This document shows positions 59,327 to 64,000 of a DNA stretch of 64,000 nt, piece by piece. The notes beneath the pieces are model-generated. The model was not told the origin of the DNA. It saw only the letters and a program-made list of their open reading frames with translations, and ran no database searches. Every line of letters begins with the position of its first letter. The first letter of the stretch is position 1. Made by a program: the position numbers and the translations under genes. This stretch comes from Thalassovita sp. (GTDB lineage Bacteria > Pseudomonadota > Alphaproteobacteria > Rhodobacterales > Rhodobacteraceae), in assembly GCA_029212905.1 (NCBI GenBank), contig JARGPB010000001.1:62001-126000 (forward strand), written 5' to 3'.

Positions 59327-59956
59327 TCAGCTCGCGTCCTTGAACTCGGCATATTCGCCGCGAATTTGTACTGTTACCGTAATATCGACTTTGTCACGAT
59401 TGCGCCAAAACCAGCCGTGTTCACCGTCAAAGCTGGCAAGGATTGCCCCCTCGGATCCGGTCGAACCGCGCCCCTTTTCATATGTGACCGACTGACCCGA
59501 GCCATGGCCATGAAGGTCGAAGTTTACGCGACCTCCTTCTACGATCATGCGGAATTCGGCGATCTGTCCTTTGGTCATGACCAGTTTCCATTCCGCCGAA
59601 TCGCCGGGCGCAAGCGTGAAGGTGGTTTCATCGCGCCAAGCTTCGGCCTCCTGTGCGTGTGCCGTGCCGATGAAGAGGCCAAGAATGTCATTCAGAAGGC
59701 TGGACTGATCCTCGGCGGTGGCTTCCATTTCCTGTTGCCGGTCTGCTTCGGCTTCTTCGGCAAGCTGCGTTTTGATCTCGCCCATTTCAGCCAGACCGAT
59801 CGCCTTGCCTACTCCGGTCGGGTCGATTCCGTATTCCGCGGGCAGGACAACCGTCACAAGGATTACCACCGCAGAAACAGCGGCGATGATGGTGGACTTC
59901 AGAAGTTGTGCCGAGCTGGGAAGCTCGGAAAGGCTGGGTTTTTCTGCGTTGAACAT
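59327..59956 (-). CDS. Membrane-anchored periplasmic protein paired with HupE
   Basis: A 209-residue protein with an N-terminal membrane helix (about 19-39, STIIAAVSAVVILVTVVLP), an acidic helical/coiled segment (about 57-85, EIKTQLAEEAEADRQQEMEA) and a C-terminal beta-rich domain (about 105-205) ending HGWFWRNRDKVDITVTVQIRG. A HGHGSG motif near 150 could bind metal. It follows HupE by 12 bases on the same strand. I recognise it only as the 'transmembrane anchor protein' often seen with HupE in marine alphaproteobacteria; the function is unknown. Confidence 0.8.
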   Translation of the reverse strand: MFNAEKPSLSELPSSAQLLKSTIIAAVSAVVILVTVVLPAEYGIDPTGVGKAIGLAEMGEIKTQLAEEAEADRQQEMEATAEDQSSLLNDILGLFIGTAHAQEAEAWRDETTFTLAPGDSAEWKLVMTKGQIAEFRMIVEGGRVNFDLHGHGSGQSVTYEKGRGSTGSEGAILASFDGEHGWFWRNRDKVDITVTVQIRGEYAEFKDAS

Positions 59957-59968
59957 GCTTCTATTCCC

Positions 59969-60694
59969 TTATGCGGCTACAAAATAGCCGGTGATTTGGT
60001 AGCCCATGAGGATGAAACCCATGGACATCATGATGACGTTGACGGTGTAGGCCTGCCGGAAGAAGTTGGGCGATTTTCGCCAGTAGCCCATAACGATAAG
60101 GATGACGGCAAGCGCCATGATCTGGCCCAGCTCAACACCGACGTTGAAGGCTAGAAGGTTGGTCAGCAGGCCCTCTGCGGCGATGTCATAGTCAAGGATC
60201 TTGGTGGCAAGGCCGGTGCCGTGGAAAAAGCCGAAGATCAGCGTCGCGGCCTTAGTGTTGGGCTGGACCCCGAACCAGCGTTGATAGGCCCCCAGATTGT
60301 CGAGCGCCTTGTAGACGACCGACAGCCCGATAATGGCATCGACGATATAGGCGTTCACACCCCAGCCAAACCAGACGCCCAGCAACATGGTGGTGGAATG
60401 TCCGATGGCGAAGAGGCTGACGTAAATGCCGACATCCTTCATCTTGTAGAGGAAGAAGACGACGCCCAGCAGGAACAGGATGTGGTCGTAGCCCGTCACC
60501 ATGTGCTTGGCCCCCAGATACATGAAGGGAATGATGTTCACCCCCCAGATTTCCTGGATATAGCCCGCGTCGCCTTCGGTGACGTTATGGGCGGCGGCGC
60601 TTGAAGCCCAAAGCAACAAGATTGCGAGGGCAGAAAGGATGGCGGCGGCGCGTGTGTTGCGCCAGGGCCGACCATCCGCGAAAACGGATTGCAT
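59969..60694 (-). CDS. hupE: HupE/UreJ-family nickel/cobalt transporter-like protein
   Basis: A 241-residue membrane protein with an N-terminal signal/anchor (AAAILSALAILLLWASSAAA) and about six further helices. The helices carry HMVTGYDHILFLLGVVFFLYKM and IFGFFHGTGLATKI, which correspond to the HxxxGxDHxxF and FHGxG motifs of HupE-type nickel/cobalt permeases. The start at 60694 follows AAGGAGAG; longer in-frame versions reach 60757 but add no domain. It sits between a His-rich protein and the anchor protein in one predicted operon. HupE proteins take up Ni or Co by diffusion-type transport. Confidence 0.85.
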   Translation of the reverse strand: MQSVFADGRPWRNTRAAAILSALAILLLWASSAAAHNVTEGDAGYIQEIWGVNIIPFMYLGAKHMVTGYDHILFLLGVVFFLYKMKDVGIYVSLFAIGHSTTMLLGVWFGWGVNAYIVDAIIGLSVVYKALDNLGAYQRWFGVQPNTKAATLIFGFFHGTGLATKILDYDIAAEGLLTNLLAFNVGVELGQIMALAVILIVMGYWRKSPNFFRQAYTVNVIMMSMGFILMGYQITGYFVAA

Positions 60695-60749
60695 GAAACT
60701 CTCCTTGGATTGTCCGTTGTGCATGTGTGATCGCCCTTCCGGGCAAACG

Positions 60750-61121
60750 TCACGCACGCGGCGGTCTTTCCAAACGGAACAGGGGCGGCGACCAATTTAC
60801 CTGCGCAATCCCACGCCACTCTGCGCTTGTTACGCTATGGCTTAGCGCGAACCGCGCGGGCATCAGAACGGCCTGAGAATGGTCGTGGTCGGCCACATCA
60901 TGGCTGTGGCCGTGCATCGCCCAGATCAGGTCTTCTTGCAGGCCGTGGGAATGGCCATGCTCTGCGACCATCTGGGCATGGTCCTGCAAGGTCTCAAGGA
61001 CAGTCGGAACATGAGACGCGGTTGGCGCGACGGTCCAGATGAACAGTGCAAGGCACGACAGGGCAACCAGCGCCCGTTGCGTCCAGCGCAGTATCGCGTC
61101 GCCGCTGCACATGGTCTGCAT
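60750..61121 (-). CDS. Histidine-rich exported protein
   Basis: A 123-residue protein with an N-terminal hydrophobic segment (ALVALSCLALFIWTVAPTAS) and then a periplasmic part dense in histidine: QMVAEHGHSHGLQEDLIWAM, then HGHSHDVADHDHSQ. The C-terminus ends RLERPPRA, the type of ending seen in DUF2946-like metal proteins. Such HxH repeats bind nickel, cobalt, zinc or copper. It is the first gene of the minus-strand metal operon, divergent from the metal sensor by 62 bases. The chosen ATG at 61121 excludes 31 upstream codons that overlap the sensor's start. Storage or delivery to HupE is inferred. Confidence 0.8.
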   Translation of the reverse strand: MQTMCSGDAILRWTQRALVALSCLALFIWTVAPTASHVPTVLETLQDHAQMVAEHGHSHGLQEDLIWAMHGHSHDVADHDHSQAVLMPARFALSHSVTSAEWRGIAQVNWSPPLFRLERPPRA

Positions 61122-61163
61122 GTCCCTTTCTGCTGATGCCGCATATTCGGCGTCTTGCACCAT

Positions 61164-61180
61164 CCCCCCGGGGAGGTTAC
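61164..61180. promoter_or_regulatory. C6G4 tract, candidate RcnR/DmeR operator
   Basis: CCCCCCGGGG (61164-61173) stands in the 62-base gap between the divergent metal genes. Regulators of the CsoR/RcnR family bind G/C tracts of this kind flanked by AT-rich inverted repeats. The GGGGAGG half also forms the ribosome site of the sensor gene, so binding could block both transcription and translation. Only the composition supports it. Confidence 0.45.
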
Positions 61181-61183
61181 GCC

Positions 61184-61447
61184 ATGCATATGACAAAATC
61201 TCACACTCATGCAAGTCACCCCAAGGTCGTATCCCGGCTTAAACGCGCCGAAGGGCATTTGCGCTCGGTCATTGCCATGATCGAGGAAGGGCGGCCCTGT
61301 TTGGATGTGGCGCAGCAGTTGCAGGCCGTCGAAAGCGCGATCAGGAATGCCAAACAAGAGTTGATCCATGACCACATGGATCACTGTCTGGACGCTGATG
61401 ACAGCCAAGACCGAAGTGAACTCAAAGCCATTTCCCGTTACCTTTAG
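61184..61447 (+). CDS. RcnR/DmeR-like metal-sensing repressor (CsoR/FrmR family)
   Basis: An 87-residue all-helical protein. It begins with a His-rich tail (MHMTKSHTHASHPK) and has the family core VSRLKRAEGHLRSVIAMIEEGRPCLDVAQQLQAVESAI. Counting from the second Met, the candidate metal ligands are the N-terminal histidines, Cys37, and the cluster His60, His62, His65 and Cys66 (LIHDHMDHCL). This pattern is close to DmeR of rhizobia, which senses Ni and Co and controls the DmeF exporter; formaldehyde-sensing FrmR lacks the histidine cluster. It lies ten bases before the MFS gene and is divergent from the His-rich gene, so it probably represses both arms. Confidence 0.87.
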   Translation: MHMTKSHTHASHPKVVSRLKRAEGHLRSVIAMIEEGRPCLDVAQQLQAVESAIRNAKQELIHDHMDHCLDADDSQDRSELKAISRYL

Positions 61448-61456
61448 GGGTTCCAG

Positions 61457-62776
61457 ATGTTCGACATCCTGTCCGACCGCACCTACCGGCACCTGTTCCT
61501 CGCACAGGTGGTGGCGCTGTTGGGCACGGGGCTGGCCACGGTCGCGCTTGGCCTTCTGGCCTATGATCTTTCGGGTGACGAGGCGGCGATGGTGCTGGGC
61601 ACCGTGTTTACCATCAAGATGGTGGCCTATGTCGGCATCGCGCCGATCGCCGGGGCGTTCGCGGACCGCGTCAATCGCCGAGCGCTGCTGGTCGCGCTTG
61701 ATCTGGTGCGCGGGGCCGCTGCGCTTTGCCTGCCGTTCGTGACCGAGGTCTGGCAGGTCTATGTCCTGATCTTTGTGCTGCAATCGGCTTCGGCGGCCTT
61801 TACGCCAACGTTTCAGGCCACGATCCCCGATGTCCTGCCGGACGAGGCGCGCTATACCCGCGCGCTGTCGCTGTCGCGGCTGGCCTATGATCTGGAAAAC
61901 ATCGTCAGCCCGACGCTGGCCGCGCTTTTGCTGGCGGTGATGAGCTATAACAGCCTGTTTTTGGGCACAGTGGTCGGGTTCGCCGCCTCTGCCCTGCTGG
62001 TCGTTTCGGTCCTGCTGCCCAGCCCCAAGCCGTCCCAGCCACGCGGCATTTATGATCGCACGACGCGGGGCATCCGCATCTATCTGGCCACGCCGCGCCT
62101 GCGGGGGCTTTTGGGGCTGAACCTGGCAGTGTCCAGTGCCGGGGCGATGGTCCTGGTGAATTCGGTGGTTCTGGTGCGCGGTCAACTGGGGCTAGGTGAA
62201 AGCGCGCTGGCCTGGACGATGTTTGCCTTTGGTGCCGGCAGCATGATCGCCGCACTGATTTTGCCGCGTGTGCTGGATCGCGTGGCGGACAGGCCCGTGA
62301 TGGTTGTCGGGGCCTGGGCCATGATCGCCGCACTTCTGACACTGGCGGCGGCGATCCTGGCGACTGGTTTGACCTGGCCTCTTCTGCTGGGCATCTGGCT
62401 GGTCATCGGTGTGGGGTATTCAACTGTCCAGACGCCTTCGGGTCGCCTGTTGCGTCGCTCGGCCCATGCCGAGGACCGTCCGGCGGTATTCGCTGCTCAA
62501 TTCGCACTGTCACATGCCTGCTGGCTGGTGACCTATCCGCTTTCGGGCTGGCTGATGACGGCTTACGGGACAGTTCCGGCGCTGGTTGTTCTGGCAAGTG
62601 TGGCAGTGGCGGGGATTATGACCGCGCTGCGCCTTTGGCCCGCCGACGCCCCCAAGGTTATCGAACACACCCATGACAACCTGCCGCTGGATCACCCGCA
62701 TCTTCGTGGGCATCGGCATCATGCCCACGCGCTTGTCATTGATGACGCGCATCCGCGCTGGGGATCACAGTTCTAA
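61457..62776 (+). CDS. MFS exporter with histidine-rich C-terminus (NreB/NrsD type)
   Basis: A 439-residue major facilitator with twelve hydrophobic segments. The N-terminal half has the MFS motif A-like AGAFADRVNRRALLVALD near residue 66. The last 40 residues are cytosolic and rich in histidine: IEHTHDNLPLDHPHLRG, then HRHHAHALVIDDAH. Nickel-resistance exporters NreB (Cupriavidus) and NrsD (Synechocystis) have this same design, and the upstream DmeR-like sensor fits nickel or cobalt. It replaces the CDF protein DmeF that normally follows dmeR. Specificity is not proven by sequence. Confidence 0.85.
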   Translation: MFDILSDRTYRHLFLAQVVALLGTGLATVALGLLAYDLSGDEAAMVLGTVFTIKMVAYVGIAPIAGAFADRVNRRALLVALDLVRGAAALCLPFVTEVWQVYVLIFVLQSASAAFTPTFQATIPDVLPDEARYTRALSLSRLAYDLENIVSPTLAALLLAVMSYNSLFLGTVVGFAASALLVVSVLLPSPKPSQPRGIYDRTTRGIRIYLATPRLRGLLGLNLAVSSAGAMVLVNSVVLVRGQLGLGESALAWTMFAFGAGSMIAALILPRVLDRVADRPVMVVGAWAMIAALLTLAAAILATGLTWPLLLGIWLVIGVGYSTVQTPSGRLLRRSAHAEDRPAVFAAQFALSHACWLVTYPLSGWLMTAYGTVPALVVLASVAVAGIMTALRLWPADAPKVIEHTHDNLPLDHPHLRGHRHHAHALVIDDAHPRWGSQF

Positions 62777-63086
62777 ACGGGAGCCACCGACGTTGCGTGT
62801 CTGACGTCAGCGCCCATGGGTCCACATAACGTCATTTGCTATGAGAGTGCTTGTTGCTCAGGGCCAAGCAAAGCCAGGGCGTGCGGTGTTTCGCGTTTTC
62901 CAGACGTGCAGGTCCCTGCCGCAGTCGGCCACCAGATTCCGTGCCAACAAGGGGCCCGAGACCGTGGATTCGCGTCAGCTCTTGTTTGAGCCGTCGGATC
63001 TCGGCCTCATGATCCACAGATGATGCCATCCGATCACGGTATCTCAAATATGTTTATGTGAAGGCGTCTGTATTGCAAAAGTATAA
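62777..63086. other. 310-base gap with a faint IS3 remnant
   Basis: No gene is supported. An IS3 orfA-like fragment occurs on the minus strand (see next entry); the remainder shows no coherent frame and no terminator. Confidence 0.5.
62967..63029 (-). pseudogene. Faint IS3 orfA fragment
   Basis: From 63029 the minus strand reads MASSVDHEAEIRRLKQELTR I, like the leucine-rich end of IS3 OrfA, then loses resemblance. Its DNA is visibly similar to the corresponding part of the fragment at 58593-58760 and has the same orientation. It is too short to prove. Confidence 0.4.
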
Positions 63087-63163
63087 TGGCGGACCCAGTA
63101 GGATTCGAACCTACGACCTTCGCCTTCGGAGGGCGACACTCTATCCAGCTGAGCTATGGGTCC
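63087..63163 (-). tRNA. tRNA-Arg (anticodon CCG)
   Basis: Read on the minus strand: acceptor stem GGACCCA/TGGGTCC, D-arm with AGCTCAGCTGGATAGAG, anticodon stem TCGCC/GGCGA with loop CTCCGAA (anticodon CCG), T-arm GTAGG-TTCGAAT-CCTAC. CCA is encoded. It decodes CGG. Confidence 0.96.
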
Positions 63164-63307
63164 GCTGTTTTCGGGGAAACCCCGAATATCTGTTAGCAAC
63201 CCCCAAACCAGCACGCAAGCAGATCGGCCAGGAAGGGACTTGCCGGGTACTTACCCAATGCCCGCGCGGGGTGCAATCAGTATCACCGCACCGGCTTAGG
63301 AAATTCT

Positions 63308-64000
63308 TTATCCGAACAGATCATGCGCCAGTTCCAGCGCATCGATCAGGGCATCGACCTCGGCACGAGTGTTATACATCCCGAACGAGGCCCGGCAGGT
63401 CGCCGAAACGCCCAGATGATCCATCAAAGGCCCCGCGCAATGATGGCCTGCGCGCACGGCGACGCCCTTCTTGTCCAAAATGGTCGAGATATCATGCGCA
63501 TGCGCCGCCCCCTCCATCGTGAACGAGAAGATTGCCGCTTTGCCCGGCGCTGTGCCTTGGAGGTTAAGCCAGTTAATACCGGACAGGCGTTGCGACGCAT
63601 AGGTGGCCAGATCGGACTCGTGCGCGGCGATATTGGCCATGCCCACGTCCATCAAATAATCCAACGCCACCCCCATGCCAATCGTCTGGACAATACCCGG
63701 AGTGCCGGCCTCGAATTTCATGGGCGGGTCGTTATAGACAACAGCGTCCTTGCTGACCTCTTTGATCATGTCGCCGCCCCCCAGGAAGGGGCGCATTTCA
63801 TCCATGCGCTCGCGCCGGATAAAGATCGCGCCCGACCCCGAAGGGCCATACAGCTTGTGTCCGGTGATAGCGTAAAAATCACAGCCGATGTCCGCCACGT
63901 TGACCGGGCCATGCACCGCGCCCTGGGATCCATCCACCAGCACAGGCACGCCTTTTTGGCGAGCCGCATGGCAGATTGATTTCACATCAACAACGGTCCC
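63308..64000 (-). CDS. sufS: Cysteine desulfurase SufS (partial, runs off window end)
   Basis: A class V aminotransferase-fold enzyme that takes sulfur from cysteine for Fe-S cluster assembly. The visible C-terminal 230 residues contain LVDGSQGAVHGPVNV, the PLP lysine motif TGHKLYGPSG, FLGGGDMI, KFEAGTPGIVQTIG, and RAGHHCAGPLMDHLG with the catalytic Cys. The group II pattern (SufS/CsdA) is clear. The N-terminal part lies beyond the window, and the reading frame stays open to the edge. The rest of the suf operon is expected upstream on the minus strand. Confidence 0.95.
   Translation of the reverse strand, partial: GTVVDVKSICHAARQKGVPVLVDGSQGAVHGPVNVADIGCDFYAITGHKLYGPSGSGAIFIRRERMDEMRPFLGGGDMIKEVSKDAVVYNDPPMKFEAGTPGIVQTIGMGVALDYLMDVGMANIAAHESDLATYASQRLSGINWLNLQGTAPGKAAIFSFTMEGAAHAHDISTILDKKGVAVRAGHHCAGPLMDHLGVSATCRASFGMYNTRAEVDALIDALELAHDLFG

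Larger units (their letters stand above)
58184..63086. mobile_element. Putative genomic island carrying a metal-handling module
   Basis: The stretch is bounded by tRNA-Gly(CCC) and tRNA-Arg(CCG), carries decayed IS3 orfA pieces near both ends, has about 1.1 kb of gene-free DNA at its left side and an accessory metal module in the middle. No integrase and no duplicated tRNA 3' end were seen, so the boundaries are inferred. Confidence 0.45.

Noticed and set aside
60926..62185. 419-codon frame antisense to the MFS exporter and metal sensor
   Set aside because: His/Gln/Arg-rich shadow composition and overlap with three well-supported genes.
58110..63163. Direct repeats of the tRNA-Gly or tRNA-Arg 3' end as att sites
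   Set aside because: I looked for a second copy of either T-arm plus CCA sequence across the region and saw none.
63170..63186. TTCGGGG/CCCCGAA hairpin beside tRNA-Arg as terminator
   Set aside because: No T-tract on either strand; may only be local symmetry.
1..64000. CRISPR array or prophage
   Set aside because: No regularly spaced repeats, cas genes, phage structural genes or integrase were seen.

Overview
The window looks like chromosomal DNA of a marine alphaproteobacterium of the Rhodobacteraceae (Roseobacter group). The support is its moderately high GC, the gene content and order (DUF177-rpmF-plsX, phoR-pstSCAB-phoU-phoB, rpsB-tsf, YicC-gmk, a five-gene liv operon, a GlxA-type regulator, class II DAHP synthase, patatin next to bdhA, psuK-psuG), and the overall similarity of the proteins to roseobacter families. 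This placement is inference from recognition; no search was run. Coding density is high and most of the window is ordinary housekeeping and transport.

Layout: 1-2275 holds envelope and lipid genes (plsX, rpmF, DUF177 on the minus strand, a BamE-like lipoprotein divergent to them). 2358-4972 holds an OlsB-type aminolipid acyltransferase and an Uup-type ABC-F ATPase. 5013-8804 holds an SDR, an AbrB-type membrane protein, a luciferase-like monooxygenase and a class I amidotransferase. 8890-11321 is a respiratory pair, an octaheme cytochrome c and a membrane cytochrome b, behind a perfect FNR box. 11324-17706 holds a Nudix hydrolase, a Tat-exported DUF882 protein, an L,D-transpeptidase, an lpxD-acp-ketoacyl synthase cluster and an IalB protein. 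17826-18050 holds two candidate minus-strand small RNAs. 18114-28640 holds a HerA/DUF853 ATPase, the liv operon, a GlxA regulator, DAHP synthase and a PAS protein. 28823-30889 holds yicC, gmk and a gamma carbonic anhydrase. 30914-38384 is the complete phosphate regulon core, with a four-half-site Pho box upstream of pstS. 38419-42978 holds a LysR/gcdH pair, a FAD oxidoreductase and a LuxR solo, followed by twin palindromes and an orphan terminator. 43445-45160 is rpsB-tsf. 45358-54721 holds two head-to-head exported proteins, pseudouridine catabolism, DUF502, patatin/bdhA, a candidate sRNA, a YejA-like binding protein translationally coupled to an entericidin, and an XRE-cupin regulator. 54751-58061 holds an acyl-CoA ligase, a small CxxC peptide, a FrnE-like protein and a potassium channel.

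The accessory part is 58184-63086. It lies between tRNA-Gly(CCC) and tRNA-Arg(CCG), carries decayed IS3 orfA fragments near both ends, and holds a compact predicted nickel/cobalt module: on the minus strand a His-rich exported protein, HupE and a membrane-anchored periplasmic protein; on the plus strand a DmeR/RcnR-like metal sensor and an MFS exporter with a histidine-rich tail. Only 62 bases separate the two arms. The window ends in sufS (partial).

The signals most worth following are the metal island, the LuxR solo with its downstream palindromes and orphan terminator, three small-RNA candidates (one with a CTTCCTCCC anti-Shine-Dalgarno motif), the FNR-controlled octaheme cytochrome, the dedicated lpxD-acp-ketoacyl synthase cluster, and a sense-oriented repeat found just downstream of five coding regions.
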